64,000 nt of DNA from assembly GCF_003097515.1 (NCBI RefSeq), contig NZ_CP029188.1, positions 3,164,501 to 3,228,500 on the forward strand, written 5' to 3'. Shown here one piece after another: positions 15,977-24,047 of this stretch (position 1 is the stretch's first letter; each line of letters opens with the position of its first letter). The notes beneath the pieces were generated by a model, which was not told the origin of the DNA, did not search any database, and saw nothing but the letters and a program-made list of their open reading frames with translations. Both the position numbers and the translations under genes were made by a program. The DNA comes from Streptomyces tirandamycinicus. GTDB lineage: Bacteria > Actinomycetota > Actinomycetes > Streptomycetales > Streptomycetaceae.

Positions 15977-17383
15977 ATGAGCCCCCGCAAGCCCAACATG
16001 GAGTCATCCATCTACTTCGGCGCCGACGGCTGGTGGCACGGCCGCGTCACCATGGGCGTGAAGAACGACGGCAGCCCCGACCGGCGCCACCGCCGGGCCC
16101 GGACCGAGAGCGAGATCAAGCGCAAGGTGAAGGAACTGGAGCGCCTGCGCGACCAGGGGCGCGCGCCCGCCGCCGGGCGGAAGCCGACCGTCGCCGCGTG
16201 GATGGAGACCTACCTCACCGACATCGCGAGCCTGAAGCTCAAGCCGCGCTCACTCGACGACTACTGGTCCAAGACCCGCAACGACATCATCCCGGGCGTG
16301 GGCAGGCACCGCATCGACAAGTTGCAGCCCGAGCACCTGGAACGGATGTACAGGGCCCTGCTCGATGCCGGCCACGCCCCCTCGCACGTCGTGAAGGTGC
16401 ACCGCATCCTGTCCCGCGCCCTGAAGATCGCCCACCGCCGCCGCATCGTCGGCGAGAACGTCGCCACCCTCGTGGACCCGCCCAGCATCGACGAGACCGA
16501 GGCCAACCCCTTCACCAAGGAGGAGGCCAAGGCGTTCCTCGAGGCCGCGTCGAAGCGCCCCACCTTCATGCGGTGGATCGTCGGTGTCGGCATGGGCTTC
16601 CGGCAGGGCGAAACGCTCGGCCTGCGGTGGCCGTACGTCGACCTCGAAGCCGAGCTGTTCCGCCCCGAGTGGCAGCTACAGCGCCTCACCTGGCGGCACG
16701 GCTGCCACGACCCGCACGCCTGCGGCGCGCGCCTGCACCGCTTCGAGCCGTGCCCGCCGGACTGCACCATGCACAAGGGCTACCAGCGCGGCTGCCCGAA
16801 ACCGTGCACCAAGACGTGCATCAAGCACGCCAGTGCCTGCCCAGAGCGCAAGGAGGGCGGACTCGTCTTCACCCGCCCGAAGACCAGGAAGAGCCGGAAC
16901 GCCGTCCCGATCCCACCCGTCTTCGTGCCCTTCCTGCACGACCACAGGGCCCAGCAGCAAGCGGCGCGGGCCGCCGCCGGGGAGCTGTGGGAAGAGCACG
17001 ACGTCGTGTTCGCACGGCCGGACGGGCGCCCGCTCGACCCGCGCGCCGACTACGCGGAGTTCAAGGAACTGCTCAAGGAGGCCGGCATCGACGACCGCCG
17101 CCTGTACGACGGGAGCCGCCACACGGCCGGCACGATCCTGAACGAGCTGGGCGTCGACATGCCCACGATCATGGAAATCCTGCGGCACACCCAGATCAGC
17201 CAGACCCGCCGGTACGTCAAGGGGCGATCCCACCTGTCCAAGGACGCCATGCGGCGCATGGGCGAGTTCTTCGTACCGTCGCAGTCGCCCCCGCCGGCCC
17301 CGATTCCGGGCCCCATTGAGACCAGAACTGAGACCGCTGACACCCGCGCGGCACGTTCCCTGCGCCGCCGTCGCATCCGCTGA
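15977..17383 (+). CDS. int: Tyrosine recombinase, AICE integrase
   Basis: A 468-residue site-specific recombinase that joins the element to the tRNA-Thr 3' end. The N-terminal arm-binding domain (about 1-70) is followed by a core-binding domain (about 70-165, KPTVAAWMETYLTDIASLKL) and a catalytic domain with Arg near 208 (FRQGETLGLRW), GSRHTAGT near 379 and the nucleophile in RRYVKG near 412. A Cys/His-rich insert (about 230-290: CHDPHACG, CPPDC, CPKPCTKTC) is typical of pSAM2-like integrases. The usual HxxR motif reads YDGSRH. ATG 15977 is chosen because the upstream ATG (15965) contains the GGAGGAG ribosome site. The gene abuts the right att. Confidence 0.95.
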   Translation: MSPRKPNMESSIYFGADGWWHGRVTMGVKNDGSPDRRHRRARTESEIKRKVKELERLRDQGRAPAAGRKPTVAAWMETYLTDIASLKLKPRSLDDYWSKTRNDIIPGVGRHRIDKLQPEHLERMYRALLDAGHAPSHVVKVHRILSRALKIAHRRRIVGENVATLVDPPSIDETEANPFTKEEAKAFLEAASKRPTFMRWIVGVGMGFRQGETLGLRWPYVDLEAELFRPEWQLQRLTWRHGCHDPHACGARLHRFEPCPPDCTMHKGYQRGCPKPCTKTCIKHASACPERKEGGLVFTRPKTRKSRNAVPIPPVFVPFLHDHRAQQQAARAAAGELWEEHDVVFARPDGRPLDPRADYAEFKELLKEAGIDDRRLYDGSRHTAGTILNELGVDMPTIMEILRHTQISQTRRYVKGRSHLSKDAMRRMGEFFVPSQSPPPAPIPGPIETRTETADTRAARSLRRRRIR

Positions 17384-17405
17384 ACGAAAAATCCCAGCTG
17401 AGACC
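17317..17405. promoter_or_regulatory. Candidate integrase arm-type sites, right end
   Basis: Three exact TGAGACC copies at 17317, 17329 and 17399, between the integrase C-terminal codons and the att repeat. They match the motif at the left end (1517). Inferred from position. Confidence 0.35.
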
Positions 17406-17422
17406 TAGTCTGAGCTGGGATT
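17390..17422 (+). terminator. Hairpin after int
   Basis: A 10-bp stem AATCCCAGCT/AGCTGGGATT (17390-17399 with 17413-17422), between the integrase stop and att, mirroring the arrangement at 1303-1337. Confidence 0.65.
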
Positions 17423-17427
17423 CCGTT

Positions 17428-17471
17428 GAGCCCCCTGTCGGATTCGAACCGACGACCTACGCATTACAAGT
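17428..17471. repeat. Right attachment site (att) inside tRNA-Thr
   Basis: A 44-bp sequence identical to 1344-1387, covering the 3' half of the tRNA gene from within the anticodon stem to just past the acceptor stem. The tRNA stays intact on this side, so integration did not inactivate it. Confidence 0.93.
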
Positions 17472-17502
17472 GCGTTGCTCTGGCCGGCTGAGCTAAGGAG
17501 GC
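17429..17502 (-). tRNA. tRNA-Thr (anticodon TGT)
   Basis: Complete cloverleaf on the minus strand: acceptor GCCTCCT/AGGGGGC, D arm GCTC/GAGC, anticodon stem ACGCA/TGCGT with loop CTTGTAA (anticodon TGT, reads ACA), and T arm GTCGG/CCGAC with TTCGAAT. The 3' CCA is not encoded. It is the integration target of the AICE. Confidence 0.97.
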
Positions 17503-17597
17503 ACTGCGCACGAGTGTAACCGGATCGGCGCACCTCCCCGCCGCGAATTCCGCCTCCGCCGACTGCTGACAGAACCGCCCCCGCAGGGTACCGTCAC

Positions 17598-17625
17598 CCG
17601 AAGTTCACTTCGGTGGACTAGACCC
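17598..17625. promoter_or_regulatory. Palindrome and DasR-like site upstream of msiK
   Basis: CCGAAGT-TC-ACTTCGG (17598-17613) is a palindrome with 7-bp arms. TGGACTAGACCC (17614-17625) follows directly and matches the DasR consensus TGGTCTAGACCA at 10 of 12 positions. Both lie 60-85 bp before msiK. DasR (GntR family) represses sugar-uptake genes in Streptomyces. The match is by eye. Confidence 0.5.
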
Positions 17626-17683
17626 CATCCTTCCTTTACTCGGATCGTCCGGCACGTTCCTGCCGGTGAAGGGACGCATCACC

Positions 17684-18820
17684 ATGGCCACTGTCACGTT
17701 CGACAAGGCGACCAGGCTCTACCCGGGCTCCACCAAGCCCGCGGTCGACGGTCTCGACATCGAGATCGCGGACGGCGAGTTCCTCGTCCTCGTCGGCCCC
17801 TCCGGCTGCGGCAAGTCGACCTCGCTGCGGATGCTCGCCGGGCTCGAGGACGTCAACGGCGGAGCGATCCGCATCGGTGACCGCGATGTCACCCACCTGC
17901 CGCCGAAGGACCGGGACATCGCCATGGTGTTCCAGAACTACGCGCTCTACCCGCACATGACCGTCGCCGACAACATGGGCTTCGCGCTCAAGATCGCGGG
18001 CGTCGGCAAGGCCACCATCCGGCAGAAGGTCGAGGAGGCCGCGAAGATCCTCGACCTGACCGAGTACCTGGACCGCAAGCCGAAGGCGCTGTCCGGCGGC
18101 CAGCGGCAGCGGGTGGCGATGGGCCGGGCCATCGTGCGCGAGCCGCAGGTGTTCCTCATGGACGAGCCGCTGTCGAACCTCGACGCCAAGCTCCGCGTCT
18201 CGACCCGCACCCAGATCGCGAGCCTCCAGCGCCGCCTGGGGATCACCACGGTGTACGTGACGCACGACCAGGTCGAGGCCATGACGATGGGCGACCGGGT
18301 CGCCGTCCTGAAGGACGGTCTGCTGCAGCAGGTCGACTCGCCGCGCAACATGTACGACCGCCCGGCGAACCTCTTCGTCGCCGGCTTCATCGGCTCCCCG
18401 GCCATGAACCTGGTCGAGGTACCGATCACCGACGGCGGTGTGAAGTTCGGCAACAGCGTCGTGCCGGTGAGCCGGGAGGCGCTGTCGGCGGCCGCGGACC
18501 GCGGCGACAGCACCGTCACCGTCGGCGTGCGTCCCGAGCACTTCGACGTGGTGGAGCTGAACGGCGGCGCGGCCGGGGCGCTGTCCAAGGACGCCGAGGA
18601 CGGCCCGGCGGGCCTCGCCGTGACGGTGAACGTCGTCGAGGAGCTCGGGGCGGACGGCTATGTGTACGGCACAGCCGAGGTCGGCGGCCGGCACAAGGAC
18701 CTGGTGGTCCGGGTCAACGGCCGGTCCGTGCCGGAGAAGGGCTCGGAGCTGCACGTGGTGCCGCGGCCGGGCGAGACGCACGTCTTCTCGACCTCGACGG
18801 GCGAGCGCCTGAGCGACTGA
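17684..18820 (+). CDS. msiK: MsiK, shared ATPase for sugar ABC importers
   Basis: A 378-residue ABC ATPase of the MalK/UgpC family. MsiK energises several carbohydrate importers (cellobiose, chitobiose, maltose) whose operons lack their own ATPase. Walker A GPSGCGKST (near 36), Q-loop FQNYALYPHMT, signature LSGGQRQRVAMGRAI (near 134), Walker B VFLMDEPLSNLDAK, and a C-terminal regulatory TOBE domain (about 240-378). ATG 17684 (MATVTFDKATRLYPG) fits the family start and has GAAGGGA upstream. It is monocistronic, followed by a hairpin, and preceded by a DasR-like site, as expected for an ATPase serving chitosugar uptake. Confidence 0.95.
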   Translation: MATVTFDKATRLYPGSTKPAVDGLDIEIADGEFLVLVGPSGCGKSTSLRMLAGLEDVNGGAIRIGDRDVTHLPPKDRDIAMVFQNYALYPHMTVADNMGFALKIAGVGKATIRQKVEEAAKILDLTEYLDRKPKALSGGQRQRVAMGRAIVREPQVFLMDEPLSNLDAKLRVSTRTQIASLQRRLGITTVYVTHDQVEAMTMGDRVAVLKDGLLQQVDSPRNMYDRPANLFVAGFIGSPAMNLVEVPITDGGVKFGNSVVPVSREALSAAADRGDSTVTVGVRPEHFDVVELNGGAAGALSKDAEDGPAGLAVTVNVVEELGADGYVYGTAEVGGRHKDLVVRVNGRSVPEKGSELHVVPRPGETHVFSTSTGERLSD

Positions 18821-18841
18821 CGCACGGCCCCGTACGACAGC

Positions 18842-18874
18842 GGCCCCCTCGATCGCCCCGGCGGTGAGGGGGCC
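18842..18874 (+). terminator. msiK terminator
   Basis: Stem GGCCCCCTC/GAGGGGGCC (18842-18850 with 18866-18874), about 20 bases after the msiK stop. Confidence 0.65.
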
Positions 18875-19019
18875 ACCGCCACACGAGGGCCAAATACCCC
18901 GCCAAATCGGGCAATTCACACACCGGCGTCAACATGCGATTCGAATAATTCCCTCGAACCATCCCTCACGGGGGTGACTAAATGTCTCCAAATCACTACC
19001 GGCCGCTACGCTCGCCTGC

Positions 19020-19445
19020 GTGACCCAGACAGCAGCCCGCCGTATCGGCCGTACCCTCGCTCTCGTCCTGCCCGTCGTCCTGGTGCTCTCCGGAACTCTG
19101 GCGGTCACCAGCGTCCCGTGGGCGAACCGCAGCACCGAGTCCCAGATGCTCACCGCGTCCTCGGAGAACGTGTCGGTCCCCGCCCCCTCCCGCGCCCCGC
19201 ACGAGGTCCTCCGCGAGAAGCTCCTCACGGACCTGCAGCAGAAGGACCCGGGGGTCGCTCTCACCAACCTCCAGCGCGCGGTCGAGGGCCGTCCCTCACT
19301 GGCGCGGCACTGCATGACGATCGCCCGCGACCTCGGCCGCGCCGCCGTCGCCCGCTACGGGCCCACGCGCGCCCAGTCGTTCTCCCGCCCGGTCTGCGAC
19401 ACGTCCTTCGCCTCCGGCGTCTCCCAGCAGGCGCAGGGCAGCTGA
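19020..19445 (+). CDS. Secreted or membrane-anchored protein of unknown function
   Basis: A 141-residue protein with one N-terminal hydrophobic segment (about 13-33, LALVLPVVLVLSGTLAVTSV) after basic residues, which may be a signal peptide or anchor. The rest is soluble with two Cys (HCMTIARDLG and PVCDTSF) that could form a disulfide outside the cell. GTG 19020 has no ribosome site; TACGCT lies seven bases upstream and could be a -10 element of a leaderless transcript. The upstream gap (18875-19019) is unusually AT-rich for this chromosome. Similar small proteins follow msiK in other Streptomyces as I recall; no function is known to me. Confidence 0.7.
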   Translation: MTQTAARRIGRTLALVLPVVLVLSGTLAVTSVPWANRSTESQMLTASSENVSVPAPSRAPHEVLREKLLTDLQQKDPGVALTNLQRAVEGRPSLARHCMTIARDLGRAAVARYGPTRAQSFSRPVCDTSFASGVSQQAQGS

Positions 19446-19535
19446 CGCCGCCGACGCCCCGCCCCGCCGGGCCGGGAGCGGCCGCACGGCCGGGGCCGGC
19501 GGGCCCGTGATCGGGGCACCGCATATCGTGCCCCT

Positions 19536-20252
19536 ATGCAGACCCTCCCGACCCAGGCCGTGGTCCTGGCGGGCGGCCAGGGCTCCCGGCTGCGCCCGTA
19601 CACCGACGACCGCCCCAAGCCGATGGTCGAGATCCCCGGAACCGGGATCCCGATCATCGGCCATCAGCTTTCCTGGCTGGCCGCCGAGGGCGTGACGGAC
19701 GTGGTGGTCTCGTGCGGGCATCTCGCCGAAGTCCTCCAGGAGTGGCTCGACTCCGCCGAGCTCCCGCTGCGCGTCACGACCGTGGTCGAGACGGAGCCGC
19801 TGGGCCGCGGCGGCGGCCTGAAGTACGCCGCGAAGAGCCTCCCGCTCCCGGACGAGCCGTGGTACGCCACGAACGGCGACATCTGGACCCGCTTCTCGCT
19901 GCGGGAGATGGCCGAGTTCCACGCCGAGCGCGACGCCACGGCCACGCTCGCCCTCGCCCGCCCCCGCATTCCGTGGGGTGCGGTGGAGACGGACGAGTTC
20001 GGCCACGTCCTCGACTTCATCGAGTCGCCGCCGTCGCCGTATCTGATCAACGCGGGTGTGTACGTGTTCTCGCCGGCCTTCACACATCTGCTGCCCGACC
20101 GGGGCGACCACGAGCGGACCACGTTCCCCCGGCTGGCACGGGAGCGCTCACTGGCCGGGTTCCCCCTGCCGCAGGGGGCGTACTGGCGGGCGATCGACAC
20201 GGCCAAGGACCTCACCGAGGCCGCGAGGGAACTCACCGCCCACAGCCGCTGA
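19536..20252 (+). CDS. Sugar nucleotidyltransferase (NDP-sugar pyrophosphorylase family)
   Basis: A 238-residue enzyme with the nucleotidyltransferase signature LAGGQGSRLRPYTDDRPKPM at residues 11-30, TEPLGRGGGL, and the metal-binding YATNGDIW (near 109). It transfers a nucleotide from an NTP to a sugar phosphate. The short length means no C-terminal left-handed beta-helix, as in mannose-1-phosphate guanylyltransferase-like or RmlA-like short forms. The exact sugar and nucleotide cannot be told. It is downstream of the msiK/secreted-protein genes and probably has its own promoter in the 90-bp gap. The 380 bp after it (20253-20634) are GC-rich and hold no gene I can support. Confidence 0.85.
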   Translation: MQTLPTQAVVLAGGQGSRLRPYTDDRPKPMVEIPGTGIPIIGHQLSWLAAEGVTDVVVSCGHLAEVLQEWLDSAELPLRVTTVVETEPLGRGGGLKYAAKSLPLPDEPWYATNGDIWTRFSLREMAEFHAERDATATLALARPRIPWGAVETDEFGHVLDFIESPPSPYLINAGVYVFSPAFTHLLPDRGDHERTTFPRLARERSLAGFPLPQGAYWRAIDTAKDLTEAARELTAHSR

Positions 20253-20634
20253 GAGCCGCGCCCGCCACCCGCGCACCACTTCCCCGGCGCCGCACCCCCG
20301 GCTCGCGGACCGGCTGCCGTCCCCCACGCGCCCCCGCCGGCCATTCGGCTCCTGGCCGCCACGGACCGGCGGGAGCCAGGCCGTGGCGGCCCGGACCTGC
20401 GCGGACCGGCCCGTGGGGGCGCGGCTCGGAGGACGTGCCGCACACGAGGAGGCGGTCACCGAGCACCACGCGCGCTCGGTGACCGCCGCGTCCCGTCAGC
20501 CGCCGGCCGGGCACCGCACCCGGCGCCGGCACAGGAAGACCGGACTCACCAGACTCGCCGGCCCCACCGACCCCACCCGAGCCCCCGGTCCCAGCGGCCC
20601 ACCAATCCCAGCGATGCACCGCAACCGGCCGCGC

Positions 20635-20657
20635 CCTAGGGCGTGTCCGGCGGATCA
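20635..20657. repeat. Solo IS terminus, 23-bp copy
   Basis: This 23-bp sequence (CTAGGGCGTGTCCGGCGG and 5 more bases) repeats exactly at 21361-21383, the left end of the IS. It has the same orientation and its own CTA in front but no transposase behind it. It supplies the stop codon of the frameshifted gene at 20655-21289. Confidence 0.8.
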
Positions 20658-21289
20658 GGGCCGGGTCGGCGGGGGCGGGGCCGCGGGAGGTCCGTGCAGG
20701 AAGCGGTGCCACTCCAGGAGCGCGTTGTCGCGGAGGCGTAGCTGGTGGAGGACGTAGGACCCGGATTTCACCAAGGCCGAGCCGGGAAGCAGGGTGTGGT
20801 TTTTGAAGCGGGCCTCGTCGTCCGCATACGGATAGGGCGTACGCAGCCCGTGGGCGATCCTGGCCTGGAACTCGGCGTCCCAGTGCGCCGGCCCGGTCGG
20901 CGCCCCGGGCCCGCGGGCGTCGATGATGGAGCGCGCGTGTCGACCACCGCCTCGTTCACCACCTCCTGGAACCGGAGGAAGCGGTCGGCCAAGGCGCTGC
21001 GGGGCCGCCTGATCCGGATATTCCGTGAGAACTGCTCGCCGCCCTGGTAGCGGCGGACGCGGCGGTAGTGGAACGTCTTCCCGTCAACACCAGGGTTCTT
21101 GTCGCGCGTCCACCCCTCGACGGCCATCACGTCGCGCAGCGGAATGCGCCTGGTGCGGTGCCAGGGCAGTGGCCAGAGCCGGCGCGTGATGCTCAGGGTG
21201 TGGCCGTCGAATGTCAGCCGGGCGAACAGGGTCGACGCGGTCACCGGCAGGCGGACCGGCGGTTCAGTGATCCCGTTGGGATTCTCCAT
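20655..21289 (-). pseudogene. PH-domain-like hypothetical protein, frameshifted
   Basis: The start MENPNGITEPPVRLPVTAST leads into a pattern like bacterial PH domains (ARLTFDGHTLSITRR, IPLRDVMAVEGW). The frame holds to about 20937, then one base is missing in a GCGCGC run. The next frame continues with natural sequence (DAEFQARIAHGLRTPYPYAD, HQLRLRDNALLEWHRFL) and ends at TGA 20655-20657. The two parts would make a protein of roughly 210 residues. It lies between two copies of an IS end and was probably moved or damaged with it. Function unknown; the PH call is a resemblance only. Confidence 0.6.
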
Positions 21290-21364
21290 GAAGCCAAGTG
21301 TGGCCGATGGAGGACTCGTTGGGACCGTCGCGGCGAACCGGCAGTCGGCCGGCGACACCGCCTA

Positions 21365-22313
21365 GGGCGTGTCCGGCGGATCATGGACGGAGCTATAGGC
21401 GGACTGCCGCTGCGGTGACCGTGCCGTGGAAAACGTAGGCCCTCTTGTCGTAACGGGTGGCGACCGCGCGGGAGTTTTTGAGTCGGTTGATGGTTCGCTC
21501 GACCTCGTTGCGCCGCCGGTAGCGCTCGCGGTCGAAGCCGACGGGTCTGCCGCCCGCGCTGCCTCTGCGCCGGCGGTTGACCCGCTGGTCCTTCGGCTCG
21601 GGGATCGTGTGCTTGATGCGCCGTCTTCGCAGGTAGCGGCGATTCCGGCGAGAGCTGTAAGCCTTGTCGCCACTGACATGATCGGGTCTGGTCCGGGGCC
21701 GCCCGACCAGCGGGCGGGGAACCCGAATCCGGTCCAGGATCTCGATCATCTGCGGGACGTCACCCCACTGACCCGGCGTGATCAGTAGAGCCATGGGGCG
21801 GCAGCCGCCTTCACCGGCGAGGTGGATCTTGGAGGTCAGACCGCCCCGGGACCGTCCGAGTCCCTCATCGGGGCGGTGGTGCCGGGGCGTCGTCCCCTTT
21901 TCGGGACCCGCGGCCTGGCCTTGCGGGCGCCGGCCGCGTGTTGGTGGGCCCGGCAGGACGTCGAGTCGACGCCGACCATGCCCCAGTCGATCCGCCCGGC
22001 AAGGTCGGCCTCGGCCGGACCGCCTGCAAGAGCCGGTCCCAGGTGCCGTCCGCCGCCAGCCGCGAAGCCGCTCATAGACGGTCTTCCACGAGCCGTAGCG
22101 TTCCGGCAGGTCACGCCACGGAACACCGGTGCGGACCCGCAACAGAATCCCGTTGAGCACGGTCCGGTGATCGTTCCACCGGCCGCCCCGACCACCCGGC
22201 GAAGGCAGGTGCGGCACCAGCAACGACCACTCGTGATTCGTCAGATCCCCCCGACCCATGACCCAACCAACGAGCGACTGATCGGAAAGTCACATGATCC
22301 GCCGGACACGCCC
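21365..22313 (-). mobile_element. IS5-family insertion sequence
   Basis: A 949-bp element with perfect 21-bp terminal inverted repeats (21365-21385 and 22293-22313), flanked by the 3-bp target duplication CTA (21362-21364 and 22314-22316), as in IS5-type elements. One transposase reading region fills it. The right end touches the stop codon of the DoxX gene. Confidence 0.9.
21393..22259 (-). pseudogene. IS5-family DDE transposase with three frameshifts
   Basis: The N-terminus (DLTNHEWSLLVPHLPSPGGR, VPWRDLPERYGSWKTVYERL) and C-terminus (RGGLTSKIHLAGEG, SGDKAYSSRRNRRYL, RRNEVERTINRLK) share one frame. The middle is displaced: DGTWDRLLQAVR is in a second frame, and AEADLAGRIDWGMVGVDST with SCRAHQHAAG in a third. 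The three changes behave as single-base losses, so the frame is regained and one long open frame survives with a wrong middle. The first catalytic Asp (VDST) is thereby lost from the main frame, while the second Asp (GDKAYSS) and Glu (NEVERTI) remain. The element is probably inactive unless helped in trans. Confidence 0.8.
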
Positions 22314-24047
22314 CTAGCCGAGGAGGCCGCCGATCGGGTTCCGGTTGCCGCCGCTGCTGCCGCCGCTGCCGCCGCCGTTGCCGCCTCCCGTACCGCCGCT
22401 GCCGCTTCCGCCGTTGGAGCTCCCGGCCGAACCGCCCGTACCGCCGCCCGTGGCGCCCGAGTCGCCGGTCCCGGACGAGGACGGACCCGAGCTGCCGGAC
22501 GGCGGGTCCACGGGCTCGGACTGGACGGGCGCCTGCTGCCCGTCGGTGCCCCGGGACTCGCTGGGCCGGCCCGCCTCGTCCGCCGCCCCGGTGTCACCGG
22601 CCGTCTCGGACGGCTCGGACGGCTCGGCCCGCTCGGCGGCGGGGGTGCTCGACTCGCTCCTGGCGGGCTGGGCGCTCCGCTCGGCCTCACGGGTCGGGCT
22701 GCGCCGGCCGGCCTCGCTGGGGAGCGCGGTGCCCGGGAGGTGGTTGGTCGGGTCGACGTCCGGGCCGGGGACGGTCACGAGTTCCGTGGAGCGCACCGCG
22801 CCGCCCAGGACCGAGCCGATCAGCAGCGTCAGACCGACCACGACGGCGGCGACCATCCCGCCGCGCCGCAGTACCCGGCGGCGCAGCTCCCACAGTTCGG
22901 AGCGCGGGCCGAGGGTACGCCAGGCCTCGCCCGCGAGGCGGCCGTCGACGGAGTAGACCGGTGCGCCGGCGATGATCAGCGGGGACCAGGCGGCGAGGTT
23001 CATGATGTCCGGCGCGTCGTACACCGGCACGGTCCGCCAGCTGACGGTCATGATCAGGGCGGCGGAGAGCGACGCGCCGACGACGGCGGCGACCCGCTGC
23101 CAGAGGCCGAGGACGGTCAGCACGCCGACGACGACCTGCAGGAACGCGACCGTGAGCCCCGCACCGACGGGGTAGGCGAGGGCGAAGTCGCGCAGCGGCT
23201 CGGCGAGGGCCCAGGGCTCCAGCGACGACAGCCACTTGATCATGGAGCCGCGCTCGCCGCCGTCGAAGTACACGGGGTCGCAGAGCTTGCCCATGCCCGC
23301 GTAGATCGAGATGAAGCCGAGGAAGACCCGGAGCGGGAGCAGGACGACGCCGAGGTTCATCCGGCGGCCGGGGTAGTAGGCGTGCCGGACGCCGCCGGGC
23401 GGGACGGTCGCGGCCCCGCGGCCGCCGGGGCCGTCGTGCCGTGCGAAGTCGGTCGCCTCCTCCGCCTCCTCGCCGTACGGTTCGTAGGCGTCGTACGCAC
23501 CCTCCGCCCGCCGCATCGGGGGCAGCAGCGTCTCCCGGCGCTGGGCGCCGATGACGGGAGTGGGCAGGGTGTCCGGGGTGGAGTGCGCGTCGACGCGGGG
23601 GATGACCTGCGTGGCGCCGCCGGCGTCGAGGCCGCGCCCGCCGTCGAGGCCCCCGGTGCGGTCGAACGCCCGGGTGTCGTCGAAGCCGGGAGGGCCGTCG
23701 AACGCGGGGCGGCCGTCGTGTCCGCGTCCGGGGCGGGCGACCGATCCCGCGCTGCGCACGGCCTGCAGCAGCCCCGAGGCCCCGGGGTCGCCCGGAGCCG
23801 ACTTCCCGCTCCATACGACGGGTGCCCGGCGCCGCGCCACGGTACGCGCACCGGCACTGCTGAGGGCGGGGATCCTGGTGGTGTCGGCCATCCCCCGGAC
23901 GGGGCGCCTGGTCTGACTCGGGCCGAGCTTCACCCGGAAGCTGGCGTGGTTCACGATGACCTGCGCCGGGTCGCAGTCCACCTTGGGGATGTTCAGGGGG
24001 AGCTGCTCGTCGAACCCGGGCCGGGGCGTTCTGGTGTCCACACTCAT
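22314..24047 (-). CDS. DoxX-family membrane protein with long flexible ends
   Basis: A 577-residue protein. The N-terminal region (1-225) is hydrophilic and Pro/Gly-rich. The DoxX core (about 230-390) has four predicted helices, beginning MNLGVVLLPLRVFLGFISIY and including GMGKLCDPVYFDGGE. Another helix (AAVVVGLTLLIGSVLG) precedes a disordered C-terminus with GGTGGSAGSSNGGSG-type repeats. DoxX proteins are membrane proteins tied to thiol/redox balance in actinobacteria. The stop codon TAG (22316-22314) lies inside the target duplication of the adjacent IS, so the insertion fell on the stop codon and left the protein whole. ATG at 24047. Confidence 0.82.
   Translation of the reverse strand: MSVDTRTPRPGFDEQLPLNIPKVDCDPAQVIVNHASFRVKLGPSQTRRPVRGMADTTRIPALSSAGARTVARRRAPVVWSGKSAPGDPGASGLLQAVRSAGSVARPGRGHDGRPAFDGPPGFDDTRAFDRTGGLDGGRGLDAGGATQVIPRVDAHSTPDTLPTPVIGAQRRETLLPPMRRAEGAYDAYEPYGEEAEEATDFARHDGPGGRGAATVPPGGVRHAYYPGRRMNLGVVLLPLRVFLGFISIYAGMGKLCDPVYFDGGERGSMIKWLSSLEPWALAEPLRDFALAYPVGAGLTVAFLQVVVGVLTVLGLWQRVAAVVGASLSAALIMTVSWRTVPVYDAPDIMNLAAWSPLIIAGAPVYSVDGRLAGEAWRTLGPRSELWELRRRVLRRGGMVAAVVVGLTLLIGSVLGGAVRSTELVTVPGPDVDPTNHLPGTALPSEAGRRSPTREAERSAQPARSESSTPAAERAEPSEPSETAGDTGAADEAGRPSESRGTDGQQAPVQSEPVDPPSGSSGPSSSGTGDSGATGGGTGGSAGSSNGGSGSGGTGGGNGGGSGGSSGGNRNPIGGLLG

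Larger units (their letters stand above)
1344..17471. mobile_element. AICE (integrative and conjugative element) integrated in tRNA-Thr
   Basis: A 16.1-kb element bounded by exact 44-bp direct repeats (1344-1387 and 17428-17471). The right copy is the 3' part of an intact tRNA-Thr(TGT) gene. Contents from right to left: integrase, Xis, iteron-like array, ATPase and prim-pol replication proteins, FtsK-type Tra, five small overlapping genes of spread/membrane type, GntR repressor, YdcF-like gene, trypsin-like protease, ScoMcrA-type nuclease, DndB-like protein and a small membrane protein. This is the standard AICE module set (pSAM2/SLP1-like). All modules look intact, so excision and transfer are plausible. 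Cargo at 1.4-7.1 kb is visibly less GC-rich than the core chromosome. Confidence 0.92.
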
